From a virus: a stretch of DNA of 31,817 nt. Shown here piece after piece: positions 1 through 7,405 of this stretch; position 1 is the stretch's first letter; each line of letters begins with the position of its first letter. The DNA lies in IMG/VR virus record IMGVR_UViG_3300027844_000891, positions 1 through 31,817 of that record. One strand, 5' to 3'. The notes below the pieces were generated by a model. That model was not told the origin of the DNA. It did no database searches and worked only from the letters and a program-made list of their open reading frames with translations. The position numbers were made by a program, and so were the translations under genes.

Positions 1-822
1 GCCAAGTCCTTCGAGGACTGCTTAAGGCATCACAATCTAGTTGAAATCGCCCCTATTTTTAGAGAGATTCTAGACAACCCAGAGATTATAGGTTTAGACA
101 AGGATTTTTTGAAAAGCAAATCTGAGCCGCACAGGGAATCTCTGATACTAGGAGAGTACCTACTTAAATTATCAGTGCATCTAGGAACACTTTCTTCATA
201 CTATCTAAAGCACGGTCAGTGGTCTTATGAAACGCCTGACTGGTTTGATCAAAGACATCATACGCTAGATTTGAAGACACAAAACAAAAACTCTTGGCTG
301 GAATCAATAGCTTCAGTACTTAGAGTTCTACCGGAAAACGGGAAATTGTTGGATTACTGCGCTGGAGATGCATATTTAGACTATGAGTATTTCAGACACA
401 TGGCCAGTGAGATAACTTGTGTTGATATAGACGATTCTAATGAGTATAAAAATTATCTTATAAAGAAAAATTCCAGTGTACCAAATATTGAATATATCTA
501 TGAAAATATTCTTACTCATGATGCTAAAAATGACTACTATGATGTAGTTCTAATGAGAGGATCAATAGAACACTTCTCTAAGGAAAATCAGAAATTGCTG
601 TTTGAAAAAATCAAACGGTCCTTAAAAGAAAATGGGTGGTTTTGTGGAGACACTCCCGCTTCTTTAAGCGATGAAAGCAATATGCACTCTGCTCATGAAT
701 ACGAATGGAGGAATGAGCATGAAGCCAAAGAATTATTATCGGAACACTTCGGTGAGGTTCATACTTATTCCGTATATTGTAATATAGACCCCAGAACTAC
801 AATTTTCTGGAGATGCAGATAG
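1..822 (+). CDS. SAM-dependent methyltransferase, 5' end outside the window
   Basis: The reading frame is open from base 1, so the gene starts upstream; the TTG at 109 is only the first possible start inside the window. The middle of the visible protein carries a class I Rossmann methyltransferase signature: the SAM-binding stretch LLDYCAGDAYLDYEYF, an acidic strand end (CVDIDD) for the ribose, and a later DVVLMRGSIEHF strand followed by a helix and KENGWF turn, as in the Methyltransf_11/25 type. No DPPY or PC motif of DNA base methyltransferases is visible, so a small-molecule, sugar or protein target is likelier. It sits upstream of a nuclease-like gene and glycosyl/HAD genes. The substrate is unknown. 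Confidence 0.8.
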   Translation, partial: AKSFEDCLRHHNLVEIAPIFREILDNPEIIGLDKDFLKSKSEPHRESLILGEYLLKLSVHLGTLSSYYLKHGQWSYETPDWFDQRHHTLDLKTQNKNSWLESIASVLRVLPENGKLLDYCAGDAYLDYEYFRHMASEITCVDIDDSNEYKNYLIKKNSSVPNIEYIYENILTHDAKNDYYDVVLMRGSIEHFSKENQKLLFEKIKRSLKENGWFCGDTPASLSDESNMHSAHEYEWRNEHEAKELLSEHFGEVHTYSVYCNIDPRTTIFWRCR

Positions 823-840
823 ACTCAAGTCACGGCGATC

Positions 841-1374
841 TTGTTCCGAGTCCTGCCGAGAGTACTTACAGTGAGACAACTCCTACTATGGGAAGAAGAA
901 GAATCCGAGGTATATGAATTTTTAGTATTAGTTGAAAAAATACAAGATTTTTCTGGTAAAATATCAACCGCTGTTAGTGATGCGGTTTATGAATCAAAGT
1001 TTGGAGTAGACAGTATAGAGGACTTAGACTCACTTGGAAAAACTATAATAGGTGCGAGAGTAGAACATCACATAAGAAATCAACTCTCAGCCCTTCAGGG
1101 GACAACTTGTGATTGTTTATTGAATGGTCTAGAATTTGACATAAAAACTACTGTTCGAAAAAATTGGCAAATTTCCCCAAAGCAGGTGAGAAATAAATCT
1201 ACCCTTCTTCTTCTAAAAATAAACGATATAAATTTTTCTTGTGGTGTAATAAAAGTAAAAGAACAGTTTCTGAACGAAGGAAGAAACAGGGACCAAAAAA
1301 GGACACTAAGCGAATATGGTAGAAATAACATAGACTGGCTTATAGGGGGCTTTAAATATGAGAGACACAAGTAA
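841..1374 (+). CDS. NaeI-like restriction endonuclease catalytic domain
   Basis: The 177-aa product has E75, D91, D100 and K102, with the D-x8-D-x-K core embedded in TCDCLLNGLEFDIKTT. The spacings (16, 9 and 2 residues) equal those I recall for the NaeI active site (E70, D86, D95, K97). Downstream, GVIKVKEQFL...NRDQKRTLSEYGR resembles the NaeI stretch after its active site (GLVKVIPQFL...NRDLKRRLTPEGR). NaeI is about 317 aa with a second CAP-like DNA-binding domain; that domain is absent here, so this would be a stand-alone nuclease domain. There is no in-frame ATG. TTG 841 is the farthest start after the upstream stop; GTG 871, with GAGAG 8 nt before it, is an alternative. It overlaps the HAD gene by 17 nt. 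Activity is inferred, not shown. Confidence 0.7.
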   Translation: MFRVLPRVLTVRQLLLWEEEESEVYEFLVLVEKIQDFSGKISTAVSDAVYESKFGVDSIEDLDSLGKTIIGARVEHHIRNQLSALQGTTCDCLLNGLEFDIKTTVRKNWQISPKQVRNKSTLLLLKINDINFSCGVIKVKEQFLNEGRNRDQKRTLSEYGRNNIDWLIGGFKYERHK

Positions 1375-1783
1375 GAGATTAATAGTGGATTGTGATGGTG
1401 TCATAGCTGATAAAGGTAATGGTGGAGAATACGCTAAAGCAGAACCTCTACCACACGGCATAGAACAAGTTAACAAATTATACGATATGGGTTACGAGAT
1501 TGTATTGTATACTGCTAGATATGGGGATAGAGAACATGGAAATATTAATAGACAATATGAGAGAGGCTACGTTGAGTGGATGAAGTGGCTAGATGACAAC
1601 GGAGTTAGATATACATACGCATGGATGGGTAAACCAGCGGGAGCAATCTATATAGACGACAAGGCTGCTAGAGTTAGAGGTGACAATAAGGACGGATGGG
1701 GTGAAGTTTGGAAAGAAGTAGACGCATTAAAAGATAAAGACAGGTATGGCAATCCGATAGTAGACATTCCAGAACGGGAGTGA
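1358..1783 (+). CDS. HAD-superfamily phosphatase
   Basis: A 141-aa compact HAD hydrolase. Motif I is LIVDCDGVIAD near residues 8-18 (nucleophile and general-acid Asp), motif II is LYTARYGD (Thr), the motif III Lys is in WMGKPAG, and motif IV is YIDDKAAR. The protein is little more than the core fold, with a small insertion between motifs I and II, like short phage and capsule-cluster HAD phosphatases. The ATG has a purine-rich AGGGGG site about 9 nt upstream inside the preceding gene, so translation is probably coupled. Glycosyltransferase and nucleotide-sugar genes nearby fit a sugar-phosphate substrate, but a nucleotide or polynucleotide end is equally possible. Confidence 0.8.
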   Translation: MRDTSKRLIVDCDGVIADKGNGGEYAKAEPLPHGIEQVNKLYDMGYEIVLYTARYGDREHGNINRQYERGYVEWMKWLDDNGVRYTYAWMGKPAGAIYIDDKAARVRGDNKDGWGEVWKEVDALKDKDRYGNPIVDIPERE

Positions 1784-1789
1784 CAAATA

Positions 1790-2665
1790 ATGGCGGACTG
1801 CGAAGTTGTTAACCTTTTAGTTGATAACGCCGTCGAACGTGAATATATGACGGAGTGCGTTAATCTATTGTCTAGGATGTTAAAAGGGAACTTGAAAGTA
1901 GTTCTTAAGCATCATTTTCAAAAACTTCCTAGACCAGATAGAAAACGTATAGTACTGATTGACATATCCGATGAGGCACACAGTGTTCCTCAAGAAATTA
2001 ACAGGCCCGATGTGTTGATTATATTCCAACCGTACTATATGTTAAATATGTGGGAAGAGCCTTTACACAACCCTAAAGTCAAGCCATTACCGTTAGGTGT
2101 TACAAACGGGTTTAATCCTAAAGCTATACCAATAAAGGACAGAGAGTATGATTTTTGTTTTTTGGGACAAATCCCAGAAACAGGATCAAGACACAACTTC
2201 AAGATACATCTAGACAAACTTGTTGATAAAAAGAGGTATAACGGATTTGTAAAATATACGGAATCATTTAATACAGGATTATGTAAAAAGGATTATTCAA
2301 ATATCATGTCTAATTCTAAAGTTTCTTTATGTCCGCCGGGTGCGATAAGTAAAGAATCATTCAGAGTATTTGAATCAATAAAATCTGGATGCATGTTAGT
2401 ATTGAGATCGCTTCCGAAACTATGGTTCTATGAGAGGTCTATATTTTTCCCAACGGCTTGGCAGCATTTAGAGAGCGCGCTAGACTTTGTGTTTAGTTTG
2501 GGAGATGAAAAACTTCAAGGGATGCAAGATGCTTCTACCTCATATTATGAAGATCAGTTATCACCAGAACCTATAGCTAGGTATATGTTTAAGGAAACGG
2601 CCCATAGACTGCGTAACACAGAACCGGTAGATCCGTCTATACTATCAATGGCACAATCAAGGTAA
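1790..2665 (+). CDS. Exostosin-like (GT47-type) glycosyltransferase
   Basis: The 291-aa protein has the C-terminal nucleotide-sugar-binding half typical of exostosin-like GT-B enzymes: a KVSLCPPGAISKESFRVFE stretch in which Glu and Arg contact the donor, followed by ESIKSGCMLVL. The N-terminal half contains DVLIIFQPYYM and VKPLPLGVTNGF, then REYDFCFLGQI, which opens the second Rossmann domain. There is no signal peptide or membrane segment, so it should act in the cytoplasm on a soluble or lipid-linked acceptor, or on phage DNA or protein. The start has a CGGGAG element about 10 nt upstream and follows the HAD gene by 6 nt. Donor and acceptor are unknown. Confidence 0.7.
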   Translation: MADCEVVNLLVDNAVEREYMTECVNLLSRMLKGNLKVVLKHHFQKLPRPDRKRIVLIDISDEAHSVPQEINRPDVLIIFQPYYMLNMWEEPLHNPKVKPLPLGVTNGFNPKAIPIKDREYDFCFLGQIPETGSRHNFKIHLDKLVDKKRYNGFVKYTESFNTGLCKKDYSNIMSNSKVSLCPPGAISKESFRVFESIKSGCMLVLRSLPKLWFYERSIFFPTAWQHLESALDFVFSLGDEKLQGMQDASTSYYEDQLSPEPIARYMFKETAHRLRNTEPVDPSILSMAQSR

Positions 2666-2679
2666 AAGAGGATATAAAT

Positions 2680-4188
2680 ATGAAGCCGTCTACCTCAGTC
2701 CAAGGTCCAGTAGCCGAAGGAAAAAACTTTATAAACGGCAACTTCGTTGAAGTTTCTGGAGGTAATCTTTTTAAAAGTGAAGATCCATCCACTGGCGAAA
2801 TTTTAGGATTCTTTCCAGAGTCGAGTCAAAAGGATGTAGACTCTGTCTATCACTTTGCAAGAGACTCTTTTTATGGGTGGCGACAATACAGTAGAGTTCA
2901 GAGGGCAGAATATTTTCTTAAGTTAGCTAATATAATAGAAAAAAGAAAAGAAGAGATAGCCAGAGTAATAACTTTGGAAACAGGCAAGGTTTATAATGAA
3001 TCCATTGCAGAGGTAAATGAAGCCTTGCACATGGCTCAATACGCTTTCAGTACCGGAAGAATACCTTATGGGGAAGTACTCGCATCTGAGCTACCTGAAA
3101 AAGACGCTTACATGCTTCGTAAACCAAAAGGTGTGGTCGCAATTATTGCTCCTTTTAATTTTCCTTTTGCTATTGGTGGCTTCTGGTGTGCCGCGCCCGC
3201 TCTGGTAGAAGGTAATACTGTAATACTTAAACCAAGCGAAGATGTTCCTTGGGTTGGTCAGTTAACTGCTGAACTTTATCAGGAGGCTGGGTTCCCACCG
3301 GGAGTGTTTAATGTTATTCAAGGGGGAGCAGAAACAGGAGATCTTTTAATACACAAAGATGTTGATCACGTATGTTTCACGGGAAGTGCTGAAGTAGGAA
3401 TGCATGTTCGTAAAGTCTGTGCCGAAAGTTGGCATAAGACCTGCTCGTGTGAAATGGGAAGCAAGTCTGCGGTAATTATTCATGAAGATGCAAATTATGA
3501 TATGGCAATGGCCGCATGTTTGGCCAGCGCTTACAAACTATCTGGCCAACGTTGCGTGTCTGCTGGTAGGTTGATTGTTCACAGATCACTGCACCACAAA
3601 TTTTCCGAGGAATTTGCCAGCAGAAGCTCACAGTTAAAAACAGGAGACCCCTTTGAAAGCACCACCTTTTATGGCCCATTAGTCAATAGACAAGGCTTTG
3701 ATAAAGTGGTAAAATACAACAGTATGGTATTCAACGATTCAGAAGCAAGCGTTCTTCTGGCTGGCGTGGAAGTAGTTAAAGATGGACTTTACATAACACC
3801 AACAGTTTACAGGACGGAATGGAGAGATGCACCATATCTTAAACAAGAAGTATTTGGCCCCCATGTTTCAATCATTCCTTACGATACAGTGTCTGATGCT
3901 ATTGATATTTACAACGACACTGATTACGGGCTTTCTCTTGGGATAGTAACGGAGAACTTCAAAGTTGCCAGAAGAATTCGTAATGAATGTGATTTTGGTC
4001 TTGGTTACTGGAACGGTGGTAGCATTGCGGCTGAAAGTCATCTGGGATTCGGAGGAGTGAAGAAGTCTGGTAACGGACAGCCAAGTGCGGCTCGCACCTT
4101 TAGGTCCGTTACTCACGAGGTCGCGTGGACTGTTAATCACGGTGACAGTCTTAACTTTCCACAAGGTATGAACACGGGTAGTGACTAG
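2680..4188 (+). CDS. NAD(P)-dependent aldehyde dehydrogenase, possibly for aminoadipate semialdehyde
   Basis: A full-length 502-aa aldehyde dehydrogenase. Visible landmarks are the oxyanion-hole region IIAPFNFPFAIG, the cofactor-binding VILKPSEDVP, the FTGSAEVG turn, the general base Glu in CEMGSKSAVI, the nucleophile Cys in SGQRCVSAGR, and the conserved EVFGPHVSII and GFGGVKKSGNG blocks. All catalytic residues are present, so the enzyme should be active. The family oxidises aldehydes to acids. The aminotransferase and lysine-dehydrogenase-like genes downstream point to L-2-aminoadipate 6-semialdehyde (piperideine-6-carboxylate), giving 2-aminoadipate and NADH; that substrate is inferred from context. 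The SET gene begins at its stop codon (TAGTG), indicating coupled translation. It is unusual cargo for a phage. Confidence 0.93.
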   Translation: MKPSTSVQGPVAEGKNFINGNFVEVSGGNLFKSEDPSTGEILGFFPESSQKDVDSVYHFARDSFYGWRQYSRVQRAEYFLKLANIIEKRKEEIARVITLETGKVYNESIAEVNEALHMAQYAFSTGRIPYGEVLASELPEKDAYMLRKPKGVVAIIAPFNFPFAIGGFWCAAPALVEGNTVILKPSEDVPWVGQLTAELYQEAGFPPGVFNVIQGGAETGDLLIHKDVDHVCFTGSAEVGMHVRKVCAESWHKTCSCEMGSKSAVIIHEDANYDMAMAACLASAYKLSGQRCVSAGRLIVHRSLHHKFSEEFASRSSQLKTGDPFESTTFYGPLVNRQGFDKVVKYNSMVFNDSEASVLLAGVEVVKDGLYITPTVYRTEWRDAPYLKQEVFGPHVSIIPYDTVSDAIDIYNDTDYGLSLGIVTENFKVARRIRNECDFGLGYWNGGSIAAESHLGFGGVKKSGNGQPSAARTFRSVTHEVAWTVNHGDSLNFPQGMNTGSD

Positions 4189-4553
4189 TGGCACAGGTTG
4201 AAGTAAAGACCTTTATAAAAAGCACGATGAACGACATGATTTGTCTTCTTCCTAGCCATATTAGTGGTAATGGACTATTTGCTAATAAAGATATTGAAGC
4301 GAACAGTTTTCTTCATGTTACACACGTTCACCGTGACCTAGTAGGAAAAGGTAGTTGTGAAAATACGTGGATTAATCTTACTCCAAACCACCTATACAAC
4401 CACTCTAAGAAAAATGAAAATTGCACGTTAATCACAGACGGCTTAACAAAAGGTCTGATGGCAACTAAAAATATAGCCGCATGGAAAGAGATTTTAGTTG
4501 ATTACACAGAAGACAAGGAATTAGAACAACCACAGTCAGGATGGACTGAATAA
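4188..4553 (+). CDS. SET-domain protein (putative protein methyltransferase)
   Basis: A short 121-aa protein showing the SET-domain skeleton: N-terminal ISGNGLFANKDIEANSFL (the SxxxGxGLFA strand), then HLYNHSKKNENCTL, matching the NHSxxPNC pseudoknot motif, then LMATKNIAAWKEILVDYTED, matching the GEEI-x-x-DY end. SET proteins usually transfer methyl groups from SAM to lysine side chains. No post-SET cysteines are present. The GTG start overlaps the upstream stop by one base (TAGTG), and the stop overlaps the next ATG (TAATG), so the gene is locked into the metabolic operon. An alternative ATG start lies at 4229. Target unknown; it could methylate a phage or host protein, or a free amino acid. 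Confidence 0.75.
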   Translation: MAQVEVKTFIKSTMNDMICLLPSHISGNGLFANKDIEANSFLHVTHVHRDLVGKGSCENTWINLTPNHLYNHSKKNENCTLITDGLTKGLMATKNIAAWKEILVDYTEDKELEQPQSGWTE

Positions 4554-5353
4554 TGAGTGAATTTTTAATGTGTAATCCTGCATACTTTGATGTGAAGTAT
4601 GAAATAAACGACTGGATGAAAAAATTAAATAAACCAGACCTACCATTAGCCAAACGCCAGTGGTCTTATCTGCATGATAGACTGATCCAGAGTGGGGCGA
4701 CTCTTAAATATGCTACACCACACCCAGATTTTCCTGATATGGTTTTTACAGCAAACGCCGGGTTGGTAAAAGGGAAAAGGGTTGTATTATCCAACTTTAA
4801 ATATGAAGAAAGAAGAGGGGAAAAACAATACTTCAAAAAATGGTTTTTAGAAAACGGGTATCAGGTTATAGAAATACCAGAGGATATATTTTTTGAAGGT
4901 GCTGGAGACGCTCTATTTGTTGGTGGAGTGCTATTTATGGGATACGGATTTAGAACTAGTATAGAATCCCATAAAATTGTTGCACAAGCCCTTGGTGTAG
5001 ATTATGTATCATGTGAGTTGGTAGATCCAAGATTTTATCATTTGGACACCTGCTTCTTCCCATACGATAATGGACTGTTATATTATCTAAACGCTTTTTC
5101 CGTACCGTCACAAAGAGATATATTACTGAACCTTATATCTTTGAGTGTTTCGCGAGGCGGAATAACTGTTGTTCCAGCCTCTGATGAACAAGCATCTGAA
5201 TTTATATGCAACAGTGTTGTCAGCAATAGCAGCATAATAACGCCATCTAAAAGGTTTAATAAAACCTTTTTGGGATACAATATCTATAGCTGTGAAATGT
5301 CTGAATTCATTAAATCTGGAGGCGCTGTAAAATGCCTCACGTTAGAACTATAG
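4553..5353 (+). CDS. Amidinotransferase/dimethylargininase-fold hydrolase
   Basis: The 266-aa protein matches the guanidino-modifying superfamily (arginine deiminase, dimethylargininase, amidinotransferase). Key elements are PDMVFTANAG near 61-70, the acidic FEGAGDAL (E115, D119), the general-base His in FYHLDTCFFP (H163), and the C-terminal nucleophile Cys in GGAVKCLTL (C261). All these residues are intact, so hydrolysis of an arginine-like substrate (arginine, methylarginine or citrulline) through a thiouronium intermediate is likely. The closest-looking families are dimethylargininase and citrulline hydrolases. The ATG overlaps the SET stop, and the next gene's SD lies within the last codons. 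The substrate cannot be fixed from sequence, and it does not belong to the standard lysine pathway. Confidence 0.82.
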   Translation: MSEFLMCNPAYFDVKYEINDWMKKLNKPDLPLAKRQWSYLHDRLIQSGATLKYATPHPDFPDMVFTANAGLVKGKRVVLSNFKYEERRGEKQYFKKWFLENGYQVIEIPEDIFFEGAGDALFVGGVLFMGYGFRTSIESHKIVAQALGVDYVSCELVDPRFYHLDTCFFPYDNGLLYYLNAFSVPSQRDILLNLISLSVSRGGITVVPASDEQASEFICNSVVSNSSIITPSKRFNKTFLGYNIYSCEMSEFIKSGGAVKCLTLEL

Positions 5354-6540
5354 ATATCTTGAAAGAACATATACTTGTTGATGGGTTTCATATTGTAGTA
5401 GACCATCGGCAAAGTATTGGTAGTTGGATTGTAGACATAAACACTAAAAAAAAATATCTGGATTGCTATTCACAATTTGCCAGCCAACCATTAGGTTGGA
5501 AACACTCTTCTTTGATACAAGCTCAAAATGAGATGGGAAGTATCGGAAGAGTCAAAATGGCTAACAGTGATATGTATTCAGAGGAATATGCCCTTTTTGT
5601 AGAGAAATTTTCAGAGGTAACACCCGACTTCAAGCACTATTTTTTTATCGAAGGGGGTGCTTTAGGGGTAGAGAACTCTCTTAAGGCGGCTTTTGACTGG
5701 AAGGCTAAAAAGTTAGGATATACACATACTGTTGATATAAATAACCTAGACGTATTTCATCTAAAGAATGCCTTTCACGGTAGAACAGGGTATACACTAT
5801 CTCTTACCAATACCACCCCAGAAAAGACCTCGCTGTTTCCTAAGTTTAGATGGACTACCGTAGAGCCTGACTGGAAAGATATTGAACGTAGAATGCACCC
5901 AGAAGTTGCAGCAATAATAATCGAACCAATACAAGGGGAGGGTGGAGATAATCACTTTCCTCTAGAATTCTTTACAAACATAAGACGGATAGCAGACCAA
6001 AACGATTGTTTACTTATATTTGACGAAGTGCAGACTGGACTAGGGCTAACCGGAAAAATGTGGGCATACGAACATTTCGATGTTATCCCAGATATTATGT
6101 GCTTCGGAAAAAAAACACAGGTATGTGGATTCTGTTCGACTGGACGTATAGACGAAATAGAAGACAACGTTTTTACCACTAGCGGCAGAATTAATTCCAC
6201 TTGGGGTGGCAATATTGTTGACATGGTTAGATTCAGATACATAATAGACGCAATTCACAAGCATGAATTAGTTAAAAATGCTCACGATGTTGGGCGAGAT
6301 CTTTTGTGTGGGTTAAGAAAGATTACAAAGATTGAAAACATCCGAGGTAGAGGATTAATGATAGCATTCGATTTACCTTCCACCGAACTTCGTGATAGAA
6401 CGGTAGAAATTCTAGAAGATAACATGCTGATTTTAAAATGCGGGGAAAAATCAATCAGACTAAGACCTCCGTTGACATTTTCTACAGAGGACGCAGAGAT
6501 CGCGTGTGAGTATATAGAAAAGGCTGTTGACAAATTATGA
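5332..6540 (+). CDS. lat: L-lysine 6-aminotransferase-like class III PLP enzyme
   Basis: A 402-aa class III aminotransferase. Landmarks are FFIEGGALGVENSLKAAFDW (phosphate and substrate loop), FHGRTGYTLSLTN, IIIEPIQGEGGD, the PLP-ring Asp in LIFDEVQTG (D231), and the Schiff-base Lys in CFGKKTQVCG (K260). The combination of GKKTQVCG with RINSTWGGNIVDMVR is what I recall as characteristic of lysine 6-aminotransferases such as mycobacterial Lat, rather than ornithine or acetylornithine enzymes. The reaction would be lysine plus 2-oxoglutarate to aminoadipate semialdehyde plus glutamate. The ATG overlaps the upstream gene by 22 nt, with GGAGG 9 nt before it. Confidence in the fold is very high; confidence in lysine as substrate is moderate. 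Confidence 0.85.
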   Translation: MPHVRTIDILKEHILVDGFHIVVDHRQSIGSWIVDINTKKKYLDCYSQFASQPLGWKHSSLIQAQNEMGSIGRVKMANSDMYSEEYALFVEKFSEVTPDFKHYFFIEGGALGVENSLKAAFDWKAKKLGYTHTVDINNLDVFHLKNAFHGRTGYTLSLTNTTPEKTSLFPKFRWTTVEPDWKDIERRMHPEVAAIIIEPIQGEGGDNHFPLEFFTNIRRIADQNDCLLIFDEVQTGLGLTGKMWAYEHFDVIPDIMCFGKKTQVCGFCSTGRIDEIEDNVFTTSGRINSTWGGNIVDMVRFRYIIDAIHKHELVKNAHDVGRDLLCGLRKITKIENIRGRGLMIAFDLPSTELRDRTVEILEDNMLILKCGEKSIRLRPPLTFSTEDAEIACEYIEKAVDKL

Positions 6541-7388
6541 AGATACAAACTGTAGGAATCATAGGACAGGGGTTTGTTGGTGAAGCATTAGCAGAATGTT
6601 TTTCTCCACACTACAAGGTATACACTTACGATAAAGTACACGCAAATTTATCTACGCACAAAAGCGTGAGTTCTTTGTCTAGGGATTGCGATTTACTTTT
6701 TGTCTGTGTTCCAACGCCGATGAAAGAAGATGGGTCTTGTGATGTTTCAATAGTTAAAGAAGTCGTGCTACAATCCTGTAGTACAGGAAGAAGAAATATA
6801 GTAGTCATTAAGTCTACCGTACCTCCCAACACAACCAAAGCCCTACAGGAGTTATGTTTAGATTCACAAATAGTTTTCAACCCAGAGTTTCTGCTTGAAA
6901 GAAATGCAGAGGAAGATTTTAGAAATACCAGTAGGGTTATTTTGGGTGGCCCTAGACCTGCAACAACCAGACTAAAACAGTTCTACTCAAAAATATTCCC
7001 AAAAGCAGATATAATAAAAACAGATTCTACAATAGCGGAAATGGTAAAGTATCTAACAAACTCGTTTCTGGCTGTTAAAGTTTCTTTTGCTAATGAAATC
7101 TATAATATATGCAACAGCCTGAGTGTAGATTATGACAAGGTAATAGAATATTCTCTTTACGATGAAAGACTCGGACAGAGCCACTGGTCAGTCCCCGGAC
7201 CCGATGGACACTATGGTTTTGGTGGTAGTTGTTTTCCAAAGGATATAAACGCTCTGATGCATCTCGCACAGACCCTTTGCATCAAGGCCAATACTATAAA
7301 CGGAGCTTGGAACACGAACTTAATGGCAAGACCAGAAAAAGACTGGGAACTTCTTAAAGGAAGGGCCGTAGTAAGTAACGATAAATAA
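6537..7388 (+). CDS. Short UDP-glucose/GDP-mannose dehydrogenase-family protein
   Basis: The N-terminal NAD domain is intact (VGIIGQGFVGEA, then DLLFVCVPTPM and IVVIKSTVPPNTT), followed by FNPEFLLERNA, the central helix EMVKYLTNSFLAVKVSFANEI, and the catalytic-Cys loop GFGGSCFPKDINAL. These are diagnostic for nucleotide-sugar 6-dehydrogenases, which oxidise the sugar C6 alcohol twice to the acid. Normal members have 390-450 aa with a C-terminal NDP-binding domain; this 283-aa version ends soon after the central helix, so that domain is missing. The ATG overlaps the upstream stop (ATGA). It may work with a partner subunit, on a smaller substrate, or as a reduced form kept by phages. The stop looks genuine, since the next gene has its own good SD. 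Confidence 0.85.
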   Translation: MKIQTVGIIGQGFVGEALAECFSPHYKVYTYDKVHANLSTHKSVSSLSRDCDLLFVCVPTPMKEDGSCDVSIVKEVVLQSCSTGRRNIVVIKSTVPPNTTKALQELCLDSQIVFNPEFLLERNAEEDFRNTSRVILGGPRPATTRLKQFYSKIFPKADIIKTDSTIAEMVKYLTNSFLAVKVSFANEIYNICNSLSVDYDKVIEYSLYDERLGQSHWSVPGPDGHYGFGGSCFPKDINALMHLAQTLCIKANTINGAWNTNLMARPEKDWELLKGRAVVSNDK

Positions 7389-7405
7389 ATTACTAGAGGT
7401 AAAAT

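Noticed and set aside
1-822. Methyltransferase as cognate DNA methylase of the NaeI-like nuclease
   Set aside because: No DPPY/NPPY or PC catalytic motif is present; the sequence looks like a small-molecule or sugar methyltransferase.
5249-5270. AT-rich inverted repeat AAAAGGTTT-AATA-AAACCTTTT inside the amidinohydrolase gene
   Set aside because: Only two G-C pairs, in the middle of a conserved coding region; terminator function is improbable.
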